From positions 38,488,250-38,552,249 of the forward strand of contig OX359249.1 in NCBI GenBank assembly GCA_947179485.1: a DNA stretch of 64,000 bases. The letters are read 5' to 3'. This DNA comes from Allacma fusca. Taxonomy: Eukaryota; Arthropoda; Collembola; Symphypleona; Sminthuridae. Shown here piece by piece: positions 14,201 to 27,224 of this stretch. A program made the position numbers and the translations under genes. Each line of letters begins with the position of its first letter. The stretch's first letter is position 1. The notes under the pieces are model-generated. The model searched no databases and had not been told where the DNA came from. It worked only from the letters and a program-made list of their open reading frames with translations.

Positions 14201-17200
14201 AATGTGATAACCATGGACACGGAGGTGTATATGGGTTCGCTGTAAGTAACAGAACAGAAAGTGGTTTAGCGTATTAGCATGCACCAGGCAGGCACAACCC
14301 TTCAGCGATGAGTAGCTTGAATGAGTCTGATTTGAATCACAAGTGATTAAACTTGTTATTTGTAATTATCACCTTATGGCAGATGCTAATAATTAATTGC
14401 CATCATTTTTCAATACTTCCAAAACTTATTTATCAAATGAGCAGGGACCTGCTAGCAAATGTAAGGAGGTATTAATTCTGTACACTTCAAATATAGTATC
14501 TACCTACATTCGTTCACCATTCTTCCTATCAGTTAAGACACCGCAGTAACTACTACAATAAGGCCAGAGCTCAACTTATTTTAACAATAATAATTATTAT
14601 TGGTGCCAAAATTCATGCATAGTTATTAGGTAAAATTTTATTGCGTACGCTCGTGAAATGCTTGCTGGAAGCCGAAGGATTTGATTGTAACGATTATCCA
14701 TCTATTAATTGCAGATTTGGAAAACTCGTTGAAAATATTTTTGGAACGTTTATTTGCTACTCGGCTAGAACATCTATAATATTAATATGTACATGAATCC
14801 TGTTTTAAATCTTTGAAATCTTCTTTTGAGATAATAATGAAACGTTATTGAACAGCAATTATACTGTATTGGTCTACTGATATAAACTGTATGTGTATGT
14901 TGACACGAGAAAACGTTTATAACCATTCAGCATGATTCCGAGTAGCAAATACAGGCGCTGCAATTTCTGAAAGTATAAGCCTAGCTTCATCTTCCGTCGT
15001 CCAAACTAATTATACATCAATGACCTTGTGTGTACTGTTGACGGTTTTTTTGACAAGTAAGTACTACCTGGTCCTATTTCCGGACTCCGGTGTTGTAGCT
15101 ACAGTAATTGTGATAAAAGGGGAGTACTCACAATAACAAACTGTAAACATAAACAGGATTATCCTGCAATGTAATTATGAGTTATTTAAGGCCATTACCA
15201 TTACCATTACAAAAAACTTATTTGCAGCTCATTTGTAATATAATCTTATAATCTTTCCCGTTCTGGAAAAAAATGAGCCAATTTCACGTTTTTTTGGCTC
15301 GAACAAGTTCTTGTCAGAATATATTTACAGGCAGCAATCTGGTTGACATCATTATTGCTCAAAGTATTTAATATGCGTATGTGATAGCGCACGTATGTAG
15401 AATCATGAGGGTAATGGTAAAGAATTTAAGCACTCAAATTCTCACAAGCAGTTTTTGTCTTGAGAGACGGTCAGACGTATACTAGTTGCAAATGAATGGA
15501 ATTAAAAAGTGTAGAGAATGGTGCGTAGGTATGTAAATGATAAACGTAAACCTTCAAGGAGGAGAATGTAAGCATTATGATGGAGTAAAATTTTCCTCTT
15601 CAAAAGCAATTCATTGTACATGGTGACTCCAAACCTTTGCCTCCTTCTATCGCAAATATTTTATTGTCCTAGTTTGTGGCTTTTGTTCTAGATTTTCTAC
15701 CATTTATTTCAGTGAACTATGTAAATATTTTGAGTGAGAGGGGTCAAAAACGTGAAGCAAACTCAAATTTTTAGGGATTTCAGTTATTTTATTCCCACTC
15801 AAAATGTTCAAAATCAACTTTGGCACTTATTAGTAGGAAATTTTATGGGATTTCCCAATAACAATTTTATTGTGCTAGCTCTTGCTCTGAAATAGTTAAA
15901 AACTAAATGTAATATATGTATAGTAATACAGTGTAAAAACTGTTTTCAAAATGCCCTTTCACATGTTGGTTCCATCTGAAATTATCAACCCAAGTCAAAA
16001 TGTAATTAAAAATTTGATTTTAAAATTTAAGCTGAAAACAGTTGGTGTCATCTGCAAAAAGAATTCCTTATTATAACTTTGTTCTTGCTTCCCTGTCCCA
16101 ATTTCCTTTTCAGAGTCATGAAATAAAGTATAAACAAATCCCCACTAAATTTCCGACGAGCCCAATATTTTGAAATTTTTTGTCTAACATCCAGAGCAAA
16201 GTTTTTGAGCCACCATGTATTTTAGTAATGTTTCATCTGGTCAACCAGAGTACAAGTGACAAAAAAGGTTGAAAATAAGTTTGTGACATTCAAGTTCAAG
16301 ACAAGCAGTTAATGTAGAGAGTGCCAGAATTATGCACGAGACGAGTCATTACAACGTCGTAAAAACAATGTCATGTTGTGCTCGGAGAAAGAAAAAATCT
16401 TTCTAGTACTAATTCATCTTTAACTTATTCCTTTATGGAAATGTTTATACACACGAAAATGATTTTTTTAACACAATATGGCACATCTCCAACAACTGCA
16501 GTTCGTGTAAGAGCCCTCAAAGTACAAGAGCAGGTGCAGTTGCAATTTACTTATGTGACACAAATGCCGCCAAAATGAGCAAGATTTCTTGGAAAAATTC
16601 ACAAATTCAGTGCTCATCAGCACACTAATTAATTTTCTCTAAATGATTCAAATCTTTAGAACAATTTATTTGGCGTAAAAGCTGCTGATGTAGGTAAAAA
16701 AAATTGAGGAAAAAGTCTAATAAATCTTCGATTCATGCAAGTTACAACTGAAGGGACGTCAGACAATTAATGAAACAATCATAAAAAGAAAGGGTTAAGG
16801 AAGATGCTCGTTCAGAGCACACACAAAAATCATCAAGTTTACGTACCGCAGGGTTCAGTTAACTCAAGTCAGTACTATATGTGCGGCATATTTCATAAGC
16901 TATGAAGAGAATCGTGAGACTCTGTATATGCACTTTAAAAATGAACAAACGTTTTTGAACTCTTGGATAACATTATGCAAACAAGGAATACAAAAAAAAA
17001 CTGGCTTCTAACGTTGTACCTGTCCAAAAGGTGTACGAGAGGATATCAACACATGTTGTAAGAATGTATTAACCGCCCGTAACGGTAACTTTATTAATCG
17101 AAGGGATACGATTTATGTATTTGCTTAACAGCACAACAAAGCAAATTGGAAACGCATATATAATCATAGTTTTTAAATTATGTGCAAACTATGTTGAAAC

Positions 17201-19331
17201 TTCCAAAATATTACTTTTCTGACAAACTCGAGACTTCTTTTGAATTCTTCACACAGCTAGACAAACACTCGTAGGTTCATGAAGAATTTATCCCACAATA
17301 TTCCGATCATGTTTTCATTATTATTATTATATTGCATCTAATAACCGTGCCGCTCTTGCTGACAACAACACTTAACAAGTAGGCGCACTTGTACAAGTCA
17401 TATAAGTTGACATGAGCATACATACACATATAAGTTTTTGCAGCAGGCATAGGAAAAAGTTACTATACTTACAGACATTTAAATGTGCCTGGGTAAAAAG
17501 TGTTACAGACTGCATGGCTGTGCTGAATACTATGTACGTATGTGTATCTGTAGGAATTACTGCTGTGGTTCTGATGTTAATTTTTCCAACGCTTTTCCAT
17601 CCTTTGATTTGAATGTTATTAAAGCAAAACTACACGATTATCCAGAGTCATGCATTTTTTTTCCTTACTAGCATTTTCTTTTATTTTCCTGCACTTTTGT
17701 GCTCACTACCAATGTAACATGACAATTTAATCAAATGTAAGCTTTAGTAGCCACGCTCCACATTACTCAACATTACAATACACACTACCGAGTACATCCT
17801 CTATAATAATAGCTAACGATTTAATCTACGGTTATTGTACCTCAATTTTTTTTTACCATAGAGCTTCCTGTCCCCAAACAAGGAATCCCATCCACTAACA
17901 TACATACAAGGGATATCGTCTATGAAGATTGAAAGGGATTCCATCGTAATTAGCTTGAGTAGATAATAGGGAGCTCCTACCATTTTACCCATTAGAACTC
18001 ATTGGTCCTGATAATTGTTGGTCACGTTCTCAGTACTAATAGTTTAGGGAAACGGACAGAGACACGATGGTAGAAAAATGGGGAAAAGCAGTTGGTTTGA
18101 ATTACCTCCATGAATGCCTGGCATCTGTTCGGCATCTTAGAAATGCCTCACAATACTTGAAGTTGTTTAAAAATAGTACTCATGAGGTTTAGAAAGGTCT
18201 TAGGATTTTCTAGGTATGTGTCCGTGAGGTATTGAACCAATATGCAAATAATTGTTGGTAATTAAATGGGTAACAGTAATAAGGGGTAATATTCCATAAA
18301 CGGAAGAATTCTTTATTTCATAACGGTTACCAAATCCACTCGTCATGTTAGCTCACAATGTTGGACATTGTTCCTCGTCCCATTCCCAAAGGCAGTGGGT
18401 AACGTTCAGTCTTAGGTGGTTGTCAATAAATGAAAGTCATGTGAATTACAGCCATGATTCTATTGTTTTGCCCAACAGCGAATGTGTTCTAAGTTCGAGG
18501 TTTAAAAGAGGAATCATGATGCCATTCAAAGGTTCTTGTGTAGTGATCAATGATAAGGGTACTTGTTAATATTGCTTTGTCAGAATTTTGACATATAACA
18601 AAAAAGGTCGGCTTTGTTAGCACTATCTGTAAAAATCCTGTCGTTTTTCACAGGCATGCAGTTATGCTAACATAGAAAAAAAAACGATTATAAACTTATT
18701 AAGTCATAATGTCAAAAGGGAGAAAAGGCTGAATCTCCCAGACAGTTTATTTCCAACGACCTTTCAACCAACTAGAATTTAATTAATATTGAATGAGACG
18801 GAAGAATTTGATCCGCACCCGTTTTAATTGCAATCCTGAGTTATGTACACGTTGTTAATTTACGGAACTCAAGGTTACGTCGACAGCATGTAAATAATAG
18901 GGTAATCGATAACACGGAAAAAACAATGCTAATAATTACTGGGACCCATGACTTGTTTCGTTTCAAGTGTCGACAAATGTCTTTTAATTGTATCGCTTAA
19001 CCTCTTGCCATCATCTATACTGAACGGTGACTGTCATGTATCCTTGCGATTGATGAAATGATAACATGTCAATAATACAGCCTACACCTTCGTGGAAGAC
19101 AGCTCATATATGAGCTGGGTTTTTTCTATCCTATATGCTGCTGCTACTGGTCTAGACAACAAAAATAAATTATACCATGGCGCTTCCGTCATACGAGGAG
19201 TGCATCCGAGCAATTCCTTTTCAGAACTTTGCCTCTCCTATGGCAAAAATATTTTTTTTTTATATTAGCAATGCAAAGTTGAACTGGTCATGGCCCTGTA
19301 GAAGTTCCTACTATTGATTTTTTTTTTAGAA
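11208..19331. other. Gene-poor stretch: 3' UTR of gene A, then intergenic DNA
   Basis: No supported gene on either strand. The first part up to about 12190 is probably the 3' UTR of gene A (AATAAA at 12167). A long hairpin lies at 12538-12632 (own entry). A short CCATTA repeat is at about 15187-15204. The rest is AT-rich sequence with only short open frames lacking splice context. Confidence 0.5.
12538..12632. repeat. Long imperfect hairpin (26-nt arms, 11-nt loop)
   Basis: The arms at 12551-12576 (TGATCTAGATGGA, TACT, CGATTTAAA) and 12588-12613 (TTTAAATCG, AAAA, TCCATCTAGATCA) are reverse complements except for a small internal loop. After unequal spacers the pairing resumes outside with CATCGA (12538-12543) against TCGATG (12627-12632). 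The size and shape fit either a small foldback/MITE remnant or a small-RNA precursor. Nothing in the sequence decides between them. Confidence 0.7.
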
Positions 19332-19340
19332 AACCAGTTC
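19332..19340 (+). repeat. Left 9-bp target-site duplication (AACCAGTTC)
   Basis: AACCAGTTC directly precedes the terminal GGCTGAG of the inverted-repeat element and recurs exactly after its other end at 20162-20170. A 9-bp duplication is typical of Foldback and Mutator-like (MULE) transposons. Confidence 0.9.
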
Positions 19341-19465
19341 GGCTGAGTTTTACTTTCCCGGCCACAAAACTACCTACCACCAACCTACCACCAACCTACC
19401 ACCAACCTACCACCAACCTACCACCAACCTACCACCAACCTACCACCTCATAAAGAAACACTATA

Positions 19466-19665
19466 NNNNNNNNNNNNNNNNNNNNNNNNNNNNNNNNNNN
19501 NNNNNNNNNNNNNNNNNNNNNNNNNNNNNNNNNNNNNNNNNNNNNNNNNNNNNNNNNNNNNNNNNNNNNNNNNNNNNNNNNNNNNNNNNNNNNNNNNNNN
19601 NNNNNNNNNNNNNNNNNNNNNNNNNNNNNNNNNNNNNNNNNNNNNNNNNNNNNNNNNNNNNNNNN
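19466..19665. other. Assembly gap (200 N) inside the 11-bp repeat array
   Basis: A run of exactly 200 N sits between two identical 11-bp repeat blocks. The round length suggests a placeholder rather than a measured size, so the left arm of the Foldback element is of unknown length. Confidence 0.95.
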
Positions 19666-19976
19666 ACCTACCACCAACCTACCACCAACCTACCACCAAC
19701 CTACCACCAACCTACCACCAAAACCTACCACCTACCACCCTACCATACCAACGTGCCCAACCAACATCCCCTACCAACATAAACTACAAACATACCCTAC
19801 CACCGTACCCTTCCAACATACCCTACCAACATACCCTACCAACGTACCTTACCACCGTACCCTTCCAGCATACCCTATCAACGTTCCCTACCAACTTACC
19901 CTACCAACATACCCTGCCGCCATACTCTGGGTACCAATTCCTTACCCCCATAACCTACCACCAACGGATCTAGGCT

Positions 19977-20130
19977 TGGTGGTAGGTTGGTGGTAGGTTG
20001 GTGGTAGGTTGGTGGTAGGTTGGTGGTAGGTTGGTGGTAGGTTGGTGGTAGGTTGGTGGTAGGTTGGTGGTAGGTTGGTGGTAGGTTGGTGGTAGGTTGG
20101 TGGTAGGTTGGTGGTAGGTTGGTGGTAGGT
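19977..20130. repeat. Tandem 11-bp repeat array, inverted relative to the left arm
   Basis: About 14 nearly identical copies of GGTTGGTGGTA form the right arm of the Foldback element. They read as the reverse complement of the arrays at 19371-19448 and 19666-19722, so the two arms can pair into a long stem. Confidence 0.95.
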
Positions 20131-20161
20131 ATTTTTGTGGCCGGGAAAGTAAAACTCAGCC

Positions 20162-20170
20162 AACCAGTTC
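20162..20170 (+). repeat. Right 9-bp target-site duplication (AACCAGTTC)
   Basis: Exact copy of the 9 bp at 19332-19340, directly after the terminal CTCAGCC of the element. Confidence 0.9.
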
Positions 20171-23100
20171 ACACTCATATCATTGCGTTCTAAATATGGA
20201 ACGAAATCTCTCAAATTATTTTATCCTGAAATGGTTTTTTTAAATCAAATTGTTACTGTTTAATTGACTCCTTTAATTATAGTAATTACTAATTGGTATT
20301 ACTCCAGCCGCAAAAAAAATTGATAACTTTGACAATTATATGGTTCGTACGTTGCAATAGGTCATTTAAACTTGTAAAATAAGGCAAAAAAAGCATGAAT
20401 AATCACTACCTGCCAATCTCAAGCAGTATGTAAATAAATCAATACATGAAGTTATAGCGTCACTGACACAGTATTTATAAGTCTTAATATGGTAGAATTG
20501 AGGTTACAAATATTTATGCCTTCAATGGCAATCCACTTGGCTTTTCATGATAATCGATTCATTCGTAGTTAATTTGTATGAATTACTATGGACTTAAATC
20601 CTTACCTTGTGAAAATGAATGTCCATCATTGTGTAGCAGGACAGCATTCTTGGAAAAATCCTGTTTTCTAAGACAGAGAGTCCGGTCTTTGAAAAAGGAC
20701 AAGCTCACATTTACTCCTTGTTAGTGTCCTATATACATATGTACATACATACATAGGTACATGTCAAATGCACTTGAGTCATCTGACAGGGGTCTCCCAT
20801 TGATAGCCGAAGATAATTCTCCTTCCGGATGAATTACCGGTGTTTCATACCTTGTCCTTTGCTTTTTGTCCAACTGTGCTACTATCTGTCCTTCAGAGTG
20901 GAGGCGTGGTGGTATCATCTCATTCTGTCCGCTTCTACAGCGTCAGTCCTGTGTATAATTACTATATACTTGGTCATCTTAGGCGGAAGAACGACTACGT
21001 GAAAGTGTGATGCGCTCCTACCAACAAGACAACAGTTTTTGTATTCATTCATTTAAGAACTACATATATGTACATAGTACATGAACTAATAGCATTTTAA
21101 GAGAAACCTCAAAGATTCAGAAATGTTTTCTAATATTGAATGGTTGAACTTCGAGCTAAGGCTCTTGATTCAAGAGTACGAAAATCTAAAGAGATTCTTT
21201 TGAGAATGCTATTAGTTCAATCCGATAACTACAGTTGGGCTCCAATGTAGTTACTTGTACCACTGTAAATATGTATGGAATATCAGGCAACTGTCGCTAT
21301 AAAGGAAGGCCATAGTGTTTACATATAGTCCGGACAGATTCGGTTGTCCGTATACATAATGCTAAAAAGAGAGTGCATGTAAAGGATAATTTTTATAGTG
21401 TACAAAAATTGGAAGTTCTGTGAGCATCCGTTATATCGAGAGTTGTCTATATCAGTTGTGTGTGGTGTAAGCTCTTGTGTGCAGAAACTCTGAAACAAGA
21501 GTAGAGGCAGTTGTTGCTTCCGCTTCCACAACTGAAGACAAGGATGGAGATTTAATTGATAGAAAATAGACGTACGGTGTCAGGTATTATTGCAATTGGA
21601 TAAAAGAACGGAAATTTCGTCAGATTAGCCATCGGTAAAAGAAATGTGAACGTATAGGGAAAGGTTGATACAAAATGTATCTGTACCCCGTTGCCTATGT
21701 ATTAGTGACATTGTTATAAAAATTCCATGTAAGGACCAAACGTTATTACACAGTCGTGGAATGTCATTGGGACATGCACATGTCAATCAATTATCGTTTC
21801 TGTGTGGTACACCCTTCAATTCAAAGAAGCGGCTATTGTAACTTAAGCCTCTGTTTGTTGTGTCTTGAGCCTGTATACACATCAATGCATTACACATTGG
21901 TTTGGTACTGTTTTCAACCTAGACATAAAAATGGGATGAGAAAAGTGCACTTTTGTTTAACTGCTAATGAATTTTATTGTCTCATTTAGAAGTTTTGATA
22001 TACTGCTCAGCCGGCAGCGATTGTCAAAGATTGTATCAGAAGTCTTTTAATGTTATCTTATTGTTGTCCCTCTTCATACTTACTGACGTGAGCTTTTCCC
22101 TAATGTAGAGCTTGCACCTAGTATTGTCACCAATAAAGCCAGTATGATTTTACACCTAAACCGATTAAAGCTATAATGTGGCTACAGAAACGCTGAGCTA
22201 AAGCTTTTTACAGAATATACAAGCTTGGTGAAATAAAAAATGAAGCTTATAAGGATTAGTCACTTTCGTTTTGTTAACGACAGAAGCACGTTCAGTGTGC
22301 TCACAGAATAAGATTTCCAACAAGGAAGCTGAATGTGGAATAGTGACATTACTCACATGAAAAGGAAAAAATAGCAGTCAGTGGGAAGTGGGAATAAAAG
22401 AGATTATTTAATCAAATGAATAATCTTTCAAAAATTTTCTCACTATGAGATATTACTGCTCAAGCCTCAACATTCCCGACATTTTTTGCAATTTTGTTCT
22501 ATTTAGTCTCGCAAAAAATCAAATTGGAAGCAGCTGTAGAAACATTTACAATAACTACATTACTACAAATTAATACGCCTAGCCTTGGTCATGGGCATTT
22601 GAATAAGTAATTGGATTCTAGTTTTTGTAAAATAAATTGTATGTTGTGGAGAAAATAAATGTGTAAACATTGCAATAATTTGAAGTCTATTAACTGGTTT
22701 TAATTTAAATAGTCATAATTTTTTGAAAACAAGAAAATAAATGTATAATTAGACAATCTCATGAACTCCTTGTGATCTGTCAGCTTGAGTAAAATTGTAA
22801 AAGTAAAAATCAATAATTGGAAAGTAATTACGGATTTTATTGTACAGATAGATAAAAATTTTATCACAAAATTACCAGTAATTGAATAATTGCCTAGCCT
22901 CATACTCATGAATAGTCAATGAAGAAGAGACCAGATAATAAAAAGTTTATTTTTGATTCAGAATCCGTGGGATAAAAATGCAGACGTTTTCACATCAGTA
23001 CATGTTTTAGTGAGTCACTTTCCGAGTTAGAACCACGTGATCTATTGTAGCATGTATCAACAATACAAAGGAAAATGTAGATAACCTAGTTAAATATTTT

Positions 23101-26100
23101 TGTTGACAATAAATTAACAGCTACAATGCTGGCAAAAAAGTTTTGAAAAAAGAATCTTTTCTCTAACTTAAGGTGATTGCTCCGTGATAAAACAAAGTTA
23201 CTTTCGATTTCCTGGGTGCAAGAAACAAAAAACCTATGCGTTACATATGTGTCATTCGTTCTGAGTTAAAAAAAAACGTGGAGTTGTCAAGTAGCCAACC
23301 TAAGCACACACAAAATGTGTAAATTGGTTGTATGTGTAGGGGTGGTCAAATAAAAAATCCTTTTTATTGAAATATGATGCGATAATTTGTAGCGCAATGA
23401 ATTAATGATGTATGTACGTACATCTACAACTACGGGGCATCCCGAACTCTATGTGTATTATCTAATTTTGCTGTGTTGATAGATAAGGGATACACAGTGA
23501 GGACTAAAAACCAGTTTGGCTTTTGTCTCTGTAGAATCGTTACGGGATTAAATAACAATAAGCATTTGGGGAGCATTTAAGTATAGCATGGCATGACTTG
23601 CTGTCATTTGCAGCAAAGATGGTTGCAGTAATCCATTTCATAATGAATATATAGACCAATTTACTGTACGAATTACACTACAATTTGAATTGTTTTGATG
23701 AAATAATTTTACTGGATGGAGACAATACGGATTCACTTTAGAGTGTTTCATGATGACTTTAATACTCTTAATTGCACCTGATAGACTTGATTTGCTTCTG
23801 TTGTACATAAATAATTATTGTGATACATATGCACCTGAGTCAAAAGAAATGACCTACATTTTTCAATACTGATTCAGAAGGAGTGTTACTGGACGTTACC
23901 TGTACCGTTGGATTGCGCATTACTCGCAGTCATTCTCCTGACAGATTACATTCGTGCCTTTAGATTGACAATTACCTAAACAAGTCTTCTGTACCTCAGA
24001 GGATATATGTTCCTTCTCATACCTGAGGACCTTTTTCGGGCACGCATGTATGTTTGCAAGGGAGATATTATTTAATAGACAGTAAACATTCAATTTCCAT
24101 CAACTACGCCCAGCCGCAGTGTGTTCAACTCACTTAAAGATCCTACAAGAAAAGTTGAAAACTCAATGACTTCAGAGTGACTAAAGAGACTTGGAAACCT
24201 TTCTTATTCAATGTGAAACATCAAACTTGTTTCCCTCAACTTCATCTGCCTTGTGTTGGGCTCCGTTTATGCTACCGTGGTCATTGAATGTGAGTGCATA
24301 TTGACACGTACGTGTAATTATGTATGTACATATGTGCTCTAGTCAGTAGAGATTTGTTACTCCATTCGGTTACCTCACACCACTCGTCTTACTTCATAAA
24401 GTAGGAGTATCAAATCATAACTCATTGGAAAATGGTTTCATTTTCATTTATGATATTCAAATTAATTTGTGCCACATTTTTCCACAAAAATTCAATGCAG
24501 AAGGGCTTAGTTCGCTCAAATCAAATTGGATTACTAGTTGCAACCGACATTAGTTAATAGTCAATTTAGTAATAAGTGTACCTATCAGGTCCGACGGAAG
24601 AGTGGTACTCACAATATTTTGAACGTATCTACGCAGTATGTCATAATGTGAGCCACCGTTCCTCGACATGTGGACATTTCAATAATAGTTGGGTTTTATG
24701 AAAATTAACTCCGTAAATTATGACTTGACAAGCTCGTATATTAATAGCGTGGCTATCACGAAAAATAAATTTTAGAGCGGAGTAAACTCTGACCTGAGCA
24801 GTTTACAAGTCATTTGCAACTGTACAAGAGCATTTACATTTGGTTGGAGAATCAATACAGCAATTGATGGCATGTAAGTATTAAGTGTTTTTTGAGTTTA
24901 GAGCAACCAGTGAATGTTACATATACGATGGGGGTAACTTGCAGGAGGGACTCATTTGTGCATGTTTGATTTTTGATCTTCACAGTAATTTGTCTTTGTC
25001 TCCACATGCGTGAATAATGCTCTCCCTGTAGGTACTTACAATGAGATGGTTGTACTTTACTTGAGGCTTCCCCGGCTGGATACAACACGTTGTGAGGCTT
25101 GATTGTTGTAAGGTCTCCTTTGGCTCGCAGAGGAGCCCTAATATTTAACTCCTCTTCACCACGGCTATAGAGTACCCAACATGTGAAAGTAATTTGAAAT
25201 ACCTTATAGTGAAGTAGGAGATCACTTGGACTTTATCGTGAGTTGACAACCCTAGTTAGTATAGCATTTGATTACTCCGCTGCACACGTTGTCCCAAGAT
25301 AATTTCTCTTCTTAAACGTGGTCACCGTCATTCCGTTTTGTCAGTTTCCATGTGGTCTCCAAGTGCTATCAATATCATAGTGGGATCTTAAAGCTCTGCA
25401 CTGTTCTTCTATCTGTGCTCGTGTTATTTTCCATCAGGTGGATTTCGATTTGAGTAATACCAATTTATCACATTTTTCCCTCACTTTCCATATTGCCAAG
25501 TTTCAGCATTTAAATACTTGACGTACATTTTTAAAAATAATTGGAAGCACAATTTGAGAAGTTTCTCTCTCCGGCATCCCAAACTCAACTGATTGCTTCA
25601 TTCACTCAAGTGATCCTTGGTTGACAAGTCTGCTGATGTTTGTGTTCACCATATTTTGGGCATGAAATAACGTGATTTAGGAGAAATTTTATCAGGGCGC
25701 TATCCCAAGTACCAGATTTTCGTTTGCACAATAAGTAAATACAAGTCCTAAATGCCACAAGTATTACTCATCACTACTCATACATAATCAACATGTGTGT
25801 GAAATATGAAGTTTCATAACGGTTGTAGGGGAGAAATCTTTAACGTGTCAAAAATGTTCATTTGAACATCTGCTAAAAGATTGTATCACGCGAAAACGAT
25901 TTTGCTTCAGTTCTGTAATTTATTATTGCCACTGAGTTGCATACGACAGGACTGCAGGACCGGTGTGAAATGAGCAAGCGTGTGATACAGAAGATAAACA
26001 TACAATGTCCTGACCGGTGCAAATAATTAGTTTTTAAACCAAGGTCGAGTTTTAAGAACGCGTGAAATTTTCAAATCCGCACACAGTTTCCCTTGGGTAA

Positions 26101-27224
26101 CCAGTGCAAGCATTCACAGATTTGACACTACTGAAACAGTCAACCGGTCAATATTAGCCCTTGATTGGAATTTTTCTTCGCTTCCATTGTCTTGGCTTCG
26201 TATTTCACACATCATTAGCGACGTATTTTCATTACATCTGTTTTGGGTGAGACCTATTAATGCGAGAAGATTAGTGCGAATAGTATTTAATTCTTATATA
26301 GATGTAGAAGACTCAGAGGCAAGTATCTGTATGTATCAAGTGGTTGCTCTAAATACACAAGTAATACAAAAAGTTGAAAGGAAATCCTGGATAGAAATTC
26401 GGTAAAAAATAAACCCTCAATTTTTTTGTGGGTGCTGAGGTAGTCAATAGTCAAAACCACAATGATTCGGGTGGAGGCTCCTGTTTAATTGCATGTTAGC
26501 CACACCTGCATAGCCGATAGTCGATCATATATTAGATGAGTTTGTATTTGTCTTGTTTTGGGTCCTTTGTTATTTTGTAGGGCGGTTAAATATAAATAAG
26601 CTTAAAAGCCATCTTCACGGTATCATCATACCGCATTTCATCATAGAGGCGCAGGAAATGATTCCTTGGGGCAAAATGTCTCGAAACTAATGAATCATTG
26701 TTTTTAATATTGATGTCTAGTAGTGCTTGTGTGCACTTAATTCATGTAATTGAGGTTGGATGTAATTGAGAGATAGTGACACTGAGTCCCTTACGATCAC
26801 TCTTTATCGAAAGTTTAGGCATCCCAGGACTCCCGGTGACCTTGCATAGTGTTTTATGTATGCAAACGTTGATTTGAGACTTGAGTTGAAAGGTATATTG
26901 CATTTAATAAGGTGTGCCATATTTCCCAAGACTTTTTTTTTTTTTAGCCAAGCGGCTTTCGTATAATTATCACTTACACTTTTAGGATGATTGATTCGGG
27001 TCTGTTGTTCCCTATTCAACTGTATGCACTAGAATTAATTACTCATCAGGGATGATTATAATTATGAAAGTCAACAAATTGCAAGCATCATCAAGTGTTA
27101 TTCAAGCATCTTATCTTCCAAATTAGTTTTAATTCAAGCTCATTGCAAAATGTTTGATTGTCAAATGGTCTTATCTTTTCAGACCTTGATGACCGTCAAA
27201 CGGACTAAAAGGGCAAGTAAAAGA
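20171..27224. other. Gene-poor stretch between the Foldback element and the secreted-protein gene
   Basis: No supported gene on either strand. It holds one small inverted-repeat element (21082-21219), short ACAT-type simple repeats near 20740-20760 and otherwise featureless AT-rich DNA. The end of the stretch (before 27182) should contain the intron or 5' exon of the following gene: TTATCTTTTCAG ending at 27181 is a good acceptor. Confidence 0.5.
21082..21219. mobile_element. Small inverted-repeat element (MITE-like), 138 bp
   Basis: The perfect 15-bp ends TGAACTAATAGCATT (21082-21096) and AATGCTATTAGTTCA (21205-21219) are inverted. Weaker pairing continues inward through AGATTC/GAATCT-type segments, and there is a short internal stem CTCTTGATTCAAGAG near 21162. 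No clear target-site duplication is visible, so family assignment is open. It could be a MITE or just a stable hairpin. Confidence 0.5.

Larger units (their letters stand above)
19341..20161. mobile_element. Foldback-type (MULE-like) non-autonomous DNA transposon
   Basis: The ends are inverted: GGCTGAGTTTTACTTTCCC then GGCCACAAAA from 19341 on the left, and the reverse complement finishing CTCAGCC at 20161 on the right. Inside each end lie tandem 11-bp repeats (ACCTACCACCA type): about seven visible copies from 19371 and more after the gap at 19666-19722, opposed by about 14 inverted copies at 19977-20130. Between them is a diverged tract at about 19723-19925 with a 13-bp period (ACCAACATACCCT). 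Long inverted arms built from short tandem repeats, plus a 9-bp duplication, are the known architecture of Foldback elements. No transposase is visible, so it would have to be moved in trans. The arms are so uniform and the duplication so exact that the insertion looks recent. Confidence 0.85.

Noticed and set aside
19371-20130. Telomere-like or CRISPR-like array
   Set aside because: The unit is 11 bp, inverted between arms and enclosed in a transposon with a target-site duplication. It is not a TTAGG-type telomere, and there are no spacers.
19942-20214. Open frame translating as repeated TYHQPTTNLPP (minus strand)
   Set aside because: It is only the translation of the 11-bp tandem repeat in the Foldback arm. 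There is no protein evidence.
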